The notes: generated by a model from the sequence alone, not told the origin. A DNA stretch of 60,501 bases from an uncultured Bulleidia sp. (GCA_934725105.1 CAKVBD010000012.1:1-60501), one strand, 5' to 3'; numbered from the stretch's first letter, positions 17,767-26,987 are shown. Made by a program: numbers and translations.

Positions 17767-19275
17767 TTATTGATTGTAAGAAGAGTCGTTATGCTTAACC
17801 TGTACGTCGTGTGCACCACCTTCAACAATAGAAGTAGATGATACAAGTGTCAGTTTTGCCTTATCCTGTAATTCAGGAATTGTTAACGCACCACAGTTGC
17901 ACATTGTAGACTTGATCTTCAATGTTGTCATCGCAACGTTTTCCTTCAATGGACCAGCATAAGGAACATAGGAGTCAACACCTTCTTCAAAAGAAAGCTT
18001 CTTGCCTTGACCAAGGTCATATCTACCCCAGTTACGAGCTCTTGCACTGCCTTCACCCCAGTATTCTTTTACTGTATTTCCATTTACTACAAGCTTCTGA
18101 CCAGGAGCTTCTTCAAAACGAGAGAAGTATCTGCCTAACATAACAAAGTCAGCACCCATAGCTAAAGCAAGAGTAATGTGATAGTCATAAACGATGCCAC
18201 CATCAGAACAGATAGGTACATATACACCTGTTTCTTCAAAATACTTATCTCTTTCCTGAGCAACGTCAATCACAGCAGTAGCCTGACCTCTACCAATACC
18301 CTTTGTTTCTCTAGTAATACAGATAGAACCGCCACCGATACCAATCTTGATAAAGTCAGCACCAGCATCAGCCAGATATCTGAATCCTTCTCCATCAACA
18401 ACGTTACCAGCACCAATCTTTACAGAATCGCCATACTTTTCACGAACCCACTTGATTGTATTTGCCTGCCATACAGAATAGCCTTCACTTGAGTCAATCA
18501 CTAAACAGTCAACACCAGCTTCAACCAATGCTGGAATTCTCTGTTCATAGTCTCTAGAGTTGATACCCGCACCAACCATAAGTCTCTTTTCTTCATCAAG
18601 TAATTCATTTGGGAATTCCTTATGTGCATCATAGTCCTTACGGAATACCATGTATAGCAAATGATCATTGTCATCTACGATTGGTAATGTGTTGAGCTTA
18701 TGATCCCAGATTAAATCATTTGCTTCTGATAATGTTGTATTCTTATTTCCTACAACAAGCTTTTCTCTTGGTGTCATGAATGAAGAAACTTTTTCATCTC
18801 CACTCATTCTAGATACACGGTAATCTCTTGATGTTACGATACCAAGTAACTTACCACAACTTGTTCCATCATCCGTAACTGCCATTGTTGAATGACCTGT
18901 TTCTTCAACAAGTTTTAATACATCGTTCAATGTAGCATCTTCTTTTAAGTTTGAATCACTGACTACGAATCCAGCCTTATAATTCTTTACACGAGCAACC
19001 ATTGCTGCCTGAGATTCAATAGACTGAGATCCAAAAATAAAGGACATACCGCCTTCTTTTGCTAATGCAATTCCAAGTCTATCTCCAGATACGGACTGCA
19101 TAACTGCAGAAATCATTGGAATATTTAATGTAATTGCTGGTTTTTCACCCTTCTTGTATTTTACAAGTGGTGTTTGTAAAGTGACATTGTCAGGTGTGTT
19201 TTCACTGCCTGTAAAACCAGGAATCAACAAATATTCACTGAATGTGTGTGATGGTTCGTTGTAGTACTTTGCCAT
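17767..19275 (-). CDS. guaB: Inosine-5'-monophosphate dehydrogenase
   Basis: A 502-residue enzyme oxidising IMP to XMP with NAD, the committed step to GMP. The (beta/alpha)8 barrel is interrupted by two CBS domains (about residues 105-220: DATLNDVLKLV to LLYMVFRKD). The catalytic Cys is in GGGSICITRETKGIGRGQ, and the flap Arg-Tyr region reads ARARNWGRYD. This is the longer form of the enzyme. Start at ATG 19275; AGGAGG lies 13 bases ahead, slightly far, and an upstream TTG in frame is too close to it. Has its own promoter and terminator. Confidence 0.93.
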   Translation of the reverse strand: MAKYYNEPSHTFSEYLLIPGFTGSENTPDNVTLQTPLVKYKKGEKPAITLNIPMISAVMQSVSGDRLGIALAKEGGMSFIFGSQSIESQAAMVARVKNYKAGFVVSDSNLKEDATLNDVLKLVEETGHSTMAVTDDGTSCGKLLGIVTSRDYRVSRMSGDEKVSSFMTPREKLVVGNKNTTLSEANDLIWDHKLNTLPIVDDNDHLLYMVFRKDYDAHKEFPNELLDEEKRLMVGAGINSRDYEQRIPALVEAGVDCLVIDSSEGYSVWQANTIKWVREKYGDSVKIGAGNVVDGEGFRYLADAGADFIKIGIGGGSICITRETKGIGRGQATAVIDVAQERDKYFEETGVYVPICSDGGIVYDYHITLALAMGADFVMLGRYFSRFEEAPGQKLVVNGNTVKEYWGEGSARARNWGRYDLGQGKKLSFEEGVDSYVPYAGPLKENVAMTTLKIKSTMCNCGALTIPELQDKAKLTLVSSTSIVEGGAHDVQVKHNDSSYNQ

Positions 19276-19308
19276 GTTAAATATCAACCCTCCTAAATAT
19301 TTTAAGCA

Positions 19309-19337
19309 ATTATAGTAAATTAAAGTGATGAAGTAAA
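19309..19337 (-). promoter_or_regulatory. guaB promoter
   Basis: TTTACT (19332-19337), 17-base spacer, TATAAT (19309-19314) on the minus strand. Confidence 0.6.
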
Positions 19338-19344
19338 GGTGTCA

Positions 19345-19353
19345 TGGTATAAT
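19345..19353 (+). promoter_or_regulatory. Extended -10 promoter of proS
   Basis: TGGTATAAT, an extended -10 box 27 bases before the proS ATG; no matching -35 box. GGAGAA lies 7-12 bases before the start codon. Confidence 0.55.
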
Positions 19354-19379
19354 TTTTAGCGAGAAACGGAGAAATTAGT

Positions 19380-21068
19380 ATGAAGTTAAAAAATAGTTTC
19401 TTTTATACACTAAGAGAAAACGTAAAAGATGAAGATTCAGTATCAAGTAATATGCTTGTTAGAGCAGGTTATATTAAGAAAAGCTCTGCAGGTGTATATA
19501 TGATGATGCCTCTTGGCTTAAGAGTCATGAACAAGATTGAAAACATCATCAGAGATGAAATGGATAAGGCTGATTGTCAGGAATTGATGATGCCCGCTTT
19601 GATTCCTGAAGATGTATATATTGCCAGTAGCAGAAGAAGTGGATTTGGTGCATCCATGTTCTCCCTGAAAGACCGCAAAGGACAGAACTATGTTTTAGGT
19701 CCAACACACGAAGAATTATTTGCACAGGCTGCTAAAATGAAAATCAGATCTTATAAAGATATGCCATTTTCTATTTATCAGATGCAGACAAAGTTCAGAG
19801 ATGAACCAAGACCTAGATATGGTTTGATTCGTACACGTGAATTCATCATGAAGGATGCATACACATTCGATAAAGATGAATCTGGATTAGATGTTGCTTA
19901 CCAGAAGCAGTTCAATGCCTATAAGAATGTCATGGATCGTCTGCACTTGGATTATAGAATTGTGAAAGCCGATACAGGTATCATGGGTGGTCTATTATCT
20001 GAAGAATTCCAGGCGATTACACCTCTTGGAGAAGATATTCTAGTATTGTGTGATTCTTGTGAATTCTCAAGCAACATTGAAGTTGCTGCATGTGTTCCAC
20101 AAAAGCCAGCTGAAGCTGAAACAGAACTTGCAATGGAACTTGTTGAAACACCTAATTCTAGAACAATTGAAGAAGTAGTTGAAACACTGAACAAGCCAGT
20201 TAACAAGTTTGTTAAGACATTGATCTATAACGTTGATGGCAAGGCTGTCGCTGTTATGGTTAGAGGTGACCGTGAAGTGAATGAAACAAAGCTTAGAAAG
20301 CTGTTTAACGCAACAGAAGTTGAACTTGCTGATGTAGCAATGGTCAAAGAAGCAACTGGCGCTGAAATCGGCTTTGCAGGCCCTGTAGGCATTCATTGCA
20401 CACTTGTTGCTGATGAAGAAGTAACTTATATGCAGAACTTCGTTGTTGGTGCAAACAAGACAGGCTATCACTATACAAATGTAAATCAGAAAGATTTCAA
20501 GGTTGATATGGTAGCTGATGTTAGAAACATCATGGAAGGTGATACTTGTCCTTGCTGTGGTGGCAAGATTGAATTCAAGCATGGTATTGAAGTTGGTAAT
20601 ACATTCAAGCTAGGTACAAAGTATTCTAAGGCTATGGGCTTGCAGTATCTGGACTCTAATAACCAGCTGCAGGATGTCTGGATGGGATCCTATGGTATCG
20701 GGCCTGCTAGAGCAATGGCTGCACTTTGTGAACAGAACGTTGACGAAAATGGTATTAACTGGCCTAAGGAAATTGCTCCTTACCAGGTAGCTATTGTTAT
20801 TATTTCTATGAAGGATGAACAGCAGGTATTAAAAGCAAATGAAATCTATGAAGCATTAAAGGCAAAAGGCATTGATGTTCTGCTGGATGACCGTGATGAA
20901 AGACCTGGTGTTAAATTCAAGGATATGGAACTCATTGGTATCCCTTTCCGTATTACTGTTGGTAAAGGCATTAAAGATGGTAATGTTGAATGGAAAGCAA
21001 GAACTAGTGATAAAGAAGACGTATCTGTAGAAGAAATTGTTGAAAAGGCATTAGAAGCATTGAAATAA
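19380..21068 (+). CDS. proS: Prolyl-tRNA synthetase
   Basis: A 562-residue class II synthetase of the bacterial type. Motif 2 (FRDEPRPRYGLIRTREFIMKDAYTF) and motif 3 (GSYGIGPARAMAALCEQ) frame an editing insertion of the YbaK type (about residues 230-380) that removes mis-charged alanine. A CPCCGGK segment may bind zinc. C-terminal anticodon-binding domain from YQVAIVIISMKDEQQ. One of the few plus-strand genes; divergent from guaB. Confidence 0.93.
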   Translation: MKLKNSFFYTLRENVKDEDSVSSNMLVRAGYIKKSSAGVYMMMPLGLRVMNKIENIIRDEMDKADCQELMMPALIPEDVYIASSRRSGFGASMFSLKDRKGQNYVLGPTHEELFAQAAKMKIRSYKDMPFSIYQMQTKFRDEPRPRYGLIRTREFIMKDAYTFDKDESGLDVAYQKQFNAYKNVMDRLHLDYRIVKADTGIMGGLLSEEFQAITPLGEDILVLCDSCEFSSNIEVAACVPQKPAEAETELAMELVETPNSRTIEEVVETLNKPVNKFVKTLIYNVDGKAVAVMVRGDREVNETKLRKLFNATEVELADVAMVKEATGAEIGFAGPVGIHCTLVADEEVTYMQNFVVGANKTGYHYTNVNQKDFKVDMVADVRNIMEGDTCPCCGGKIEFKHGIEVGNTFKLGTKYSKAMGLQYLDSNNQLQDVWMGSYGIGPARAMAALCEQNVDENGINWPKEIAPYQVAIVIISMKDEQQVLKANEIYEALKAKGIDVLLDDRDERPGVKFKDMELIGIPFRITVGKGIKDGNVEWKARTSDKEDVSVEEIVEKALEALK

Positions 21069-21079
21069 TATATGTAAAA

Positions 21080-21121
21080 AAAACTATGAAGTTTTGATTA
21101 TCAGTCATTCTTCATAGTTTT
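21080..21121. terminator. Bidirectional terminator between proS and histidine kinase
   Basis: An 11-12 bp stem (AAAACTATGAA and its complement) with A-run and T-run on opposite sides, shared by the converging proS and kinase genes. Confidence 0.8.
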
Positions 21122-21127
21122 CTTTTT

Positions 21128-22465
21128 TCAGCATGGAATTTCAATAGAAATCATAAATATATTGTTATCAATTTTATAGCAGCACGTTCCTTCATGCAGT
21201 TTGATTACTCTTTTTACACTTTCTAAGCCAATATGATTGCTTTCTGTCTGCACATCTGTTGTTCTAACTGAATTCTGCATCGAAAGTTTCAGATGGTGAT
21301 TTTCATACATACATTGAATATGAACAGGCTGTTTTTTATCAGCATATTTATAAATATTAGAAATCAGATTATTCACTACCCTTTTCATCATTTCAAGATT
21401 GATAGAAATTGCAGCATCATCATGAGATACATTGTATTCCACTAGAAACTCTTCCATCTGCAGATATTCAATCTGATATTTTATATATTCAATCAATGAA
21501 AGCAGTGATACTGTTTCCAGCTTAATATGATCTGTTGCGTCAAATACCGTTGCATATTCAAATGTTTTATCCGCAAGTACACGAATCTGTTTTACATTCT
21601 CTAAGCAGTTATCTAAATACTGTTGTTTTGTTTCTTCATCTTTAAATTTATTCAAGCGAAGAATTTCCAGATATCCTTGTAAAACAGTTAATGGTGTTCT
21701 TAAGTCATGAGACATTGTTGTAATCAATTTATGATTGGCATCTCTTGCTTCTTTTTCTTTTTGAATATTCGTATCTAATGTATCTCGCAAACGATTTAAA
21801 CCAAACGCTAATGCGGTTAATTCATCATGACTTTGTTCCTTGACATTTGTCTGTAAATCACCTGATTCAATCGTTTCTACGCTATTCTGCAAGTATTTAA
21901 TATATTTAACTTTACGATGCATAAATAACAATGCTGGTAAAATACAGACAAGAATGGAAATCATTAAAGAAATATAAAAATACTGTGTTGAATATTTCAA
22001 TCCATGCAGATCATTCACCACAAGGACAGCTTCTCCATCCTTGAAATCTATTTTCTCTGTCAATTGATTGTTATAGATTGCTGTCTCAAAATCAGATTGT
22101 ACATAATACAGTTTTAAAGTCAGGTATTCTGCAAAATCATATGGTTCTTCTAAAATGGATGCAAAACTGCCTTCGATATAATCCCCTGAACGATATTCAT
22201 ACAGCCACATGGACGTATATTGATCATGCTGGTCCAAAAGGTTTTTAATACTGGCAATATCATCAATGGAAATCGTTTTCGCCTTTTCTTGTATCTCTTT
22301 TGCTTTTGCTTCAGGATCAAATTTAATGATATTGATATGATGCAGAAACTGATAATAAGATAAAGAGTTTGCTCTCATCATTGCATATGTCGCAAAGCCA
22401 AGCATCCCAGAAAAACATGTAATCAAAAACAGTTTCATGGATAAGGAAAGACGCTTCTTATTCAC
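21128..22465 (-). CDS. Sensor histidine kinase
   Basis: A 445-residue membrane kinase. Membrane helix near residues 10-28, an extracellular sensor of about 140 residues, a second helix (YFISLMISILVCILPALLFMH), HAMP, the phospho-acceptor His in TMSHDLRTPLTVLQGYLEIL, and an ATPase domain with N-box NLISNIYKYAD. The G-boxes are atypical: there is no clear DNGxGI, and NHIGLESVKRVIKLHEG stands where GxGL is expected. The GTG at 22465 is preferred because AAAGGGG precedes it and it overlaps the regulator stop by 8 bases; the ATG at 22525 lies deep inside the regulator gene. Signal unknown. Confidence 0.85.
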   Translation of the reverse strand: MNKKRLSLSMKLFLITCFSGMLGFATYAMMRANSLSYYQFLHHINIIKFDPEAKAKEIQEKAKTISIDDIASIKNLLDQHDQYTSMWLYEYRSGDYIEGSFASILEEPYDFAEYLTLKLYYVQSDFETAIYNNQLTEKIDFKDGEAVLVVNDLHGLKYSTQYFYISLMISILVCILPALLFMHRKVKYIKYLQNSVETIESGDLQTNVKEQSHDELTALAFGLNRLRDTLDTNIQKEKEARDANHKLITTMSHDLRTPLTVLQGYLEILRLNKFKDEETKQQYLDNCLENVKQIRVLADKTFEYATVFDATDHIKLETVSLLSLIEYIKYQIEYLQMEEFLVEYNVSHDDAAISINLEMMKRVVNNLISNIYKYADKKQPVHIQCMYENHHLKLSMQNSVRTTDVQTESNHIGLESVKRVIKLHEGTCCYKIDNNIFMISIEIPC

Positions 22466-23159
22466 TGTAATACCCCTTTCCCCATGATGTTTTGATGACT
22501 GTTGGATACGATGGATCATCTTCAATCTTTTTTCTTAAGTTACGAATATGAACCATGACAGTATTATTTGCACCATAGTAATATTTTTCCTGCCAGATAT
22601 TTTCATAGATTTCTGCTAAAGAATATACCGTATTTTTATGCTGTGCAAAAAACAATAGAATCTGGTATTCAATATCCGTCAATAGAATTTCTTTTCCATC
22701 TTTAAATGCTGTTTTTAAGTTTGTATCCAGTTTTAACTTGCCAATACTTAAAACAGATTCCTGTTTTTTGGAATGATCTTTTCCCTGATAAATATGATAT
22801 CTTCTGAGTAATGCTTTCACACGTGAATTTAATTCATTGTATGAAAATGGTTTTGTTAAGTAATCATCTCCACCGCTAGAGAAAGCTAATGTTTTATCAG
22901 CGTCCTGTCCTTTTGCGGAAAGAAATAAAATTGGTGCATTTGTTACTTCACGCAATTTCGTACACAGTTGATATCCATCCATACCAGGCATCATAATATC
23001 TAAAATAATCAAATCAATCGAAGCATCAATCTGCTCTAATGCTTCTTCTGCATTCTTTGCTTCTAGTATTGTATATCCTTCAGAAGAGAGTAATACATTT
23101 ACAACTTCTCTGATTTCCGGATTGTCATCAATGACAATAATTTTTTCACTCATTTCCAT
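22458..23159 (-). CDS. OmpR-family response regulator
   Basis: About 233 residues. The receiver domain has the acidic pair (IVIDDNPEIR), the phosphorylated Asp in LIILDIMMPGMDGYQLC and Lys in LTKPFSYNEL; the C-terminal winged helix (LSIGKLKLDTNLKTAF to VIKTSWGKGYYSE) binds DNA. AAAGG lies 6 bases ahead of the ATG at 23159; ATGs at 23165 and 23153 are alternatives. Co-translated with the kinase. Candidate binding repeats lie upstream at 23300-23316. Confidence 0.88.
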   Translation of the reverse strand: MEMSEKIIVIDDNPEIREVVNVLLSSEGYTILEAKNAEEALEQIDASIDLIILDIMMPGMDGYQLCTKLREVTNAPILFLSAKGQDADKTLAFSSGGDDYLTKPFSYNELNSRVKALLRRYHIYQGKDHSKKQESVLSIGKLKLDTNLKTAFKDGKEILLTDIEYQILLFFAQHKNTVYSLAEIYENIWQEKYYYGANNTVMVHIRNLRKKIEDDPSYPTVIKTSWGKGYYSE

Positions 23160-23173
23160 GATCATCCTTTCCT

Positions 23174-23191
23174 ATTACACAACTGTAATAT
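23174..23191. promoter_or_regulatory. Operator-like palindrome upstream of the regulator
   Basis: TATTACA-CAAC-TGTAATA, a perfect 7-bp inverted repeat 15 bases before the regulator start. The form TTACA-N4-TGTAA is common for dimeric repressors; the protein is unknown. Confidence 0.4.
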
Positions 23192-23260
23192 TGATTGCTT
23201 TATGTATCGTGAAAACCACTTTTTGTATTTTAACACGATATTGAAATCAGGATTCAAAAG

Positions 23261-23323
23261 AATCCATCAATAGAATAGCGTCAATATATCCAGATAAGTC
23301 TTAATCTTTCTTAATCCATCAAT
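23261..23323. repeat. Direct repeats between regulator and gtrA
   Basis: AATCCATCAAT occurs at 23261-23271 and 23313-23323, 52 bases (five helical turns) apart. CTTAATC occurs at 23300-23306 and 23310-23316, a 10-base spacing typical of OmpR-type regulators. They lie just upstream of the gtrA -10 box. Confidence 0.4.
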
Positions 23324-23329
23324 GCAAGG

Positions 23330-23335
23330 TATACT
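23330..23335 (+). promoter_or_regulatory. gtrA -10 box
   Basis: TATACT 23 bases before the ATG; the -35 position (TTTCTT) is poor and overlaps the CTTAATC repeats, as expected for an activator-dependent promoter. Confidence 0.35.
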
Positions 23336-23358
23336 GAAATGGCTGAAAGAAGAAAATC

Positions 23359-23721
23359 ATGGTCGAATTTATCAAATATGCAATCACTGGTGTCATTACA
23401 ACACTGATTAATTATGTCATCTATAGTGCAGGCTTATATTTTCATATAAGCTATCTGATCGCAAATACAATCGCCTGGTTGTTTGCGGTTATTTTTGCAT
23501 ACTTTATGAATCGAAACATTGTTTTTCAATCAAAAAACAATTCTAGAAAAGAAATACTTCTATTTTTCATTTTACGATTTTTAACTTTACTCGTTGAAAA
23601 TGTCTGTTTATGGATCTTCATTACATGTATGCATTGGAATCCTTCCATTTCTAAAATCATTGTTATGCTGATCACTGTCATAGGAAATTATTTCTTCTGT
23701 AAATTTTCTATCTTCAAATAA
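23359..23721 (+). CDS. GtrA-family membrane protein
   Basis: A 120-residue protein with four membrane helices and the family signature FIKYAITGVITTLINYVIY at the start and AYFMNRNIVF after the second helix. GtrA proteins are thought to move lipid-linked sugars across the membrane or assist wall and teichoic-acid glycosylation. No glycosyltransferase is next to it. Divergent from the two-component genes, and the repeats in between suggest control by them (inference). Confidence 0.85.
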   Translation: MVEFIKYAITGVITTLINYVIYSAGLYFHISYLIANTIAWLFAVIFAYFMNRNIVFQSKNNSRKEILLFFILRFLTLLVENVCLWIFITCMHWNPSISKIIVMLITVIGNYFFCKFSIFK

Positions 23722-23725
23722 AGAA

Positions 23726-23749
23726 AACGATGTATCTTTCAACATCGTT
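23726..23749. terminator. Hairpin between gtrA and the TM1266-type gene
   Basis: The 8-bp stem AACGATGT and its complement just past the gtrA stop, close to the end of the converging gene. T-runs are weak, so termination strength is uncertain. Confidence 0.45.
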
Positions 23750-23996
23750 ATACTTTTGAATATGCTGCCTTAACTGTAAGACCGTTTAAATTACCAAGCT
23801 TTCCACACAATGAAGAGATAATATCATTTGGTGCATCGATTGCGATAGAAATCAAAGAAATCTCTCTTTTTGGATATGGGATTCCCATTCTTCCAATAAT
23901 ATACTTGCCATAATCATGCAAGATTTCATTCATTGTGTTTACCTGTTCACGATCTTCAACAACGATCGCGATAATAGCAATTCTAGTTTCTTCCAT
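23748..23996 (-). CDS. TM1266-family ACT-like protein (putative hydrogenase-system regulator)
   Basis: An 82-residue single ACT-like domain: ETRIAIIAIVVEDREQVNTMN, then YGKYIIGRMGIPYPKREISLISIAIDAPND. The family is labelled iron-only hydrogenase system regulator because of its usual neighbours; the ligand is not known. Start at ATG 23996 with AAGGAG 8 bases ahead; the GTG at 24005 overlaps that site. It closes a metal-chelate ABC importer operon, 12 bases after the ATPase gene, which suggests a role in sensing or using the imported cofactor or metal. Confidence 0.75.
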   Translation of the reverse strand: MEETRIAIIAIVVEDREQVNTMNEILHDYGKYIIGRMGIPYPKREISLISIAIDAPNDIISSLCGKLGNLNGLTVKAAYSKV

Positions 23997-24008
23997 AGCT
24001 TCCACTCC

Positions 24009-24806
24009 TTATATTGATTCATTTTTGGATACCGCAATCAATGAATGATATGTTTTACCATTCATTTTCTTTTCCAGCTGGATGACAGGAACATGGAATA
24101 CCCGAGATAAATTTTCTTCTGTTAAGATCTGATCTGTATTTCCAAAAAGAGATGTTCCTTCTTTCGATAAGAGTAAAGTTTGATCTGCGATATCTAGTGC
24201 GTGTTGAGGATAATGGGTATTGAATATGATCATCAATCCTTTCTCTTTTGATAAGCGTTTCAGTAAATCTAATACAACAATCTGATTTGCCAGATCTAAT
24301 CCAGTTTCAGCTTCATCTAGAATCAACACTTTTGGATTTGAACACAAAGCCCTGGCAATATATACAAGCTGTAATTCACCACCAGATATTTCATTGATAT
24401 TCTGCTCTTTTAAATGTTCAATTCCACATAATTGCATTGCTTCTATTGCATATTGCTGATCCTGTTTGTCAGGAAGAGAAAACATATTTAAATATGGACT
24501 TCTCCCAAGTAAAACCGTTTCAAATACCGTACATGGAAATGTAACGGTATGAGATTGTGGAACATAAGATACTTCCTGAAAAAACGTATTGACTGGAATT
24601 GTAGAAATATCTTTTCCATCAAAGATTGCCTTTCCTTCTTTCCATTTCAGAAAACCAAGCATACACTTCAGTAATGTTGTTTTTCCAGCACCATTTGGTC
24701 CAAGGATTGCAAGTATCTTTCCTTCATCGATTGAAAAAGAAATATCATTGAAAACAGGCTTTTCTTTTTTGTAGAAATAAGATCCATGAACAACTTCATA
24801 CTTCAT
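24009..24806 (-). CDS. Metal-chelate ABC transporter ATPase (FecE/BtuD type)
   Basis: A 265-residue ATPase. Walker A GPNGAGKTTLLK, Q-loop VPQSHTVTFPCTVFETVLLGRSPYL, signature ISGGELQLVYIARAL, Walker B VLILDEAETGLD (EAETGLD where EPTSxLD is usual) and switch His in NTHYPQHALDIAD. The Q-loop with TVFETVLLGR is typical of siderophore, haem and cobalamin importers. Overlaps the permease gene by 4 bases. Confidence 0.88.
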   Translation of the reverse strand: MKYEVVHGSYFYKKEKPVFNDISFSIDEGKILAILGPNGAGKTTLLKCMLGFLKWKEGKAIFDGKDISTIPVNTFFQEVSYVPQSHTVTFPCTVFETVLLGRSPYLNMFSLPDKQDQQYAIEAMQLCGIEHLKEQNINEISGGELQLVYIARALCSNPKVLILDEAETGLDLANQIVVLDLLKRLSKEKGLMIIFNTHYPQHALDIADQTLLLSKEGTSLFGNTDQILTEENLSRVFHVPVIQLEKKMNGKTYHSLIAVSKNESI

Positions 24807-25810
24807 ATCTCAATTCCTCCTGTTTTTCTTAACAGCAGTAAGAATACGGGAGCGCCAATGATTGCGGTCAATATACTGACAGGAATTTCCGCCTGGTACA
24901 TGCATCTAGCAATCGTATCAATTACAAGCATGAACAATGCGCCAAATACAATACATCCAGGAATTACTTTTGTAAGATTGTTTCCAAACAGCATTCTTGC
25001 AATATGTGGGATCAGTAATCCAACCCATCCAACAACACCACACATACTCACAACAGAAGCAGTAATCAATGAAGAAGCAACAATCACAATCATTCGATTT
25101 TGTCGCACATTGATTCCTAAAGAAGCAGCTTCTTCCTCTTTCAAACTCAATGCATTCATACGATAGCGCATCAAATACAAAACAATCATGCCAAGAACAA
25201 TCATTGGTACACCAGTATACAAAGAACGTATCGTACTGTTCGAAAAGCTTCCCATCAGCCAGAACGTAATGACTGGCAATACATCATTTGGATCCGCAAC
25301 ATATTTAATCAGTGAAACAAGTGCGGAAAATAATGAGGAAACAACCATTCCGCCAAGAATAATCATCATGATTTGATTGGCATGCCTGTAACGTGTAAAT
25401 ACAAATACAAGTGCAACCGCAAAGATTCCAAAGAGTAATGCAGAAACCTGAATTCCAAATGCATTCAATCCCAAAAGAATCCCAAGCGCAGCACCAAAAC
25501 TAGCTCCATTTGCACAGCCTAACGTATCAGGTGTAGCTAAAGGATTAGAAAATAATGCCTGAAATGAAGCACCTGCTACCGCAAGTCCACTTCCAACAAT
25601 CAAAGAAACAAGAATACGTGGAATACGTATGTTAAAAATAACAGTCTTTGCATTTACAAGATCAGCTTCCTGTAACGTCAGTACCTTGATTACATCTTTT
25701 AAAGCAATCGTATATTGCCCTAAACATAAAGCAATGAGTGCTAAAAAGAGTGTAGCGATACAGCCTGTAATGATACATACACGATACTTTTTATCCACGT
25801 ATTCCCTCAC
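24803..25810 (-). CDS. FecCD-family permease
   Basis: A 335-residue permease of the type II (BtuC/FhuB) class with about ten membrane helices. Landmarks are FNIRIPRILVSLIVGSGLAVAGASFQALFSNPLATPDTLGCANGA, then VMIILGGMV, and VGWVGLLIPHIARMLFGN. Start is either the GTG at 25810 or the GTG at 25798, which has GAGGG 5 bases ahead; both are near-equivalent. Lies 6 bases from the binding-protein gene. Confidence 0.88.
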   Translation of the reverse strand: MREYVDKKYRVCIITGCIATLFLALIALCLGQYTIALKDVIKVLTLQEADLVNAKTVIFNIRIPRILVSLIVGSGLAVAGASFQALFSNPLATPDTLGCANGASFGAALGILLGLNAFGIQVSALLFGIFAVALVFVFTRYRHANQIMMIILGGMVVSSLFSALVSLIKYVADPNDVLPVITFWLMGSFSNSTIRSLYTGVPMIVLGMIVLYLMRYRMNALSLKEEEAASLGINVRQNRMIVIVASSLITASVVSMCGVVGWVGLLIPHIARMLFGNNLTKVIPGCIVFGALFMLVIDTIARCMYQAEIPVSILTAIIGAPVFLLLLRKTGGIEI

Positions 25811-25816
25811 TTTCTA

Positions 25817-26947
25817 TTAATTCATAGAGCTTGCAGCAGTATTTGGTGTATACATCTGATCAACCTGTTCATCTGTTAAAGTTACACCAAATAAGTTCTG
25901 ATAGTAATCTTTTACATCAGCTTTGACATCCATATCTTTGAAGAGTTCTGGATATACAGCCTGTGCAAGCCATTCAAGTGTCATTGGTGAATCAACACTT
26001 GGTGTATATGTTCTATATGTACCTAATGGCATCTTATAGACTCTATGATTCTTAACAGCACTGACATTGGACCAGTCATCACTGCCAATTGCATTATTGT
26101 AGAGATCATCTGGCTTTGCCTGTGTGAAGTTTGTAATCACAATGACATCTGGATCCCATTCATATACCTGCTCCATTGTAATTACGGCATTTGTCTTTTC
26201 TGCAGGTACATCCTGTGCAACGTTTACTGCACCCACAGCATCACACCACCATTGACCAAAGAACTTGCTGGAAGAAGTAATCATTGCATTTTCATCATAC
26301 TGGAACAAGAATAATACTTTCTGCTTTTCTTCTACATTCTTTACAGTATCCTGAATCTTGTTATATGTATCTGTAGAATATTTCTTGATGAGTTCTTCTC
26401 TATTTCCAGCGTGTTCTGGATAGATTTGATCTAATAGATTCATCCATTCATTGAATGTTTCTGTACAGTTGAATTTCCACTTCGTTGCAGAGAAAGCAAC
26501 AGCAGTTAATCCAGCATTTTCCAGCTTTTCTAAATCCTGTGTATCACTTGCATTATAGAAAACAACATCTGGTTTTAAAGCAAGCAGACTTTCAATATTG
26601 ACATCATCTCCATCCATGATATCCGTTGTAATATTTGTAATGTTTGGATAGAGCTGTGATAAGATACCGTTTTTTGCAGCATTCATACTGCCTGGTTCCA
26701 TAGCGACAATAGAATCACAAGAATCTAGATATACCGTTAACATGGATGGTAATGGATAGATTCCAAGCACTGCTACGCGCTTTGGATTTGTTGGAACTTC
26801 TACTTCACGATCAGCATGATCTGTAATTGTGACAGTTGCTGGCTGTGCAGTTGTTGAAGCAGATGCGGATGTGCTTGCTTTTGGTGAGGAGCAAGAAACA
26901 AGCAGTGTTGTCATTGTAAGTGACAAGAATAATTTAAATAGTTTCAT
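25817..26947 (-). CDS. Metal-chelate-binding lipoprotein (FecB/BtuF type)
   Basis: A 376-residue class III solute-binding protein. The signal peptide ends in the lipobox LVSC (Cys19), followed by an Ser/Ala/Thr-rich linker. The mature part opens with TVTITDHADREVEVPTNPKRVAVLG and has the helix-joined halves of this fold. The ligand could be a siderophore, haem, cobalamin or another metal chelate. Delivers to the following permease and ATPase. Expression is probably set by the leader at 26988-27075. Confidence 0.85.
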   Translation of the reverse strand: MKLFKLFLSLTMTTLLVSCSSPKASTSASASTTAQPATVTITDHADREVEVPTNPKRVAVLGIYPLPSMLTVYLDSCDSIVAMEPGSMNAAKNGILSQLYPNITNITTDIMDGDDVNIESLLALKPDVVFYNASDTQDLEKLENAGLTAVAFSATKWKFNCTETFNEWMNLLDQIYPEHAGNREELIKKYSTDTYNKIQDTVKNVEEKQKVLFLFQYDENAMITSSSKFFGQWWCDAVGAVNVAQDVPAEKTNAVITMEQVYEWDPDVIVITNFTQAKPDDLYNNAIGSDDWSNVSAVKNHRVYKMPLGTYRTYTPSVDSPMTLEWLAQAVYPELFKDMDVKADVKDYYQNLFGVTLTDEQVDQMYTPNTAASSMN

Positions 26948-26987
26948 AAAATTTCCTTTCTCACGATCGGAATAAATGAAAATAAAA

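Noticed and set aside
20067..20582. 171-codon Cys/Phe-rich frame opposite proS
   Set aside because: Antisense shadow of a well-supported synthetase gene; the composition is typical of reverse-strand translation.
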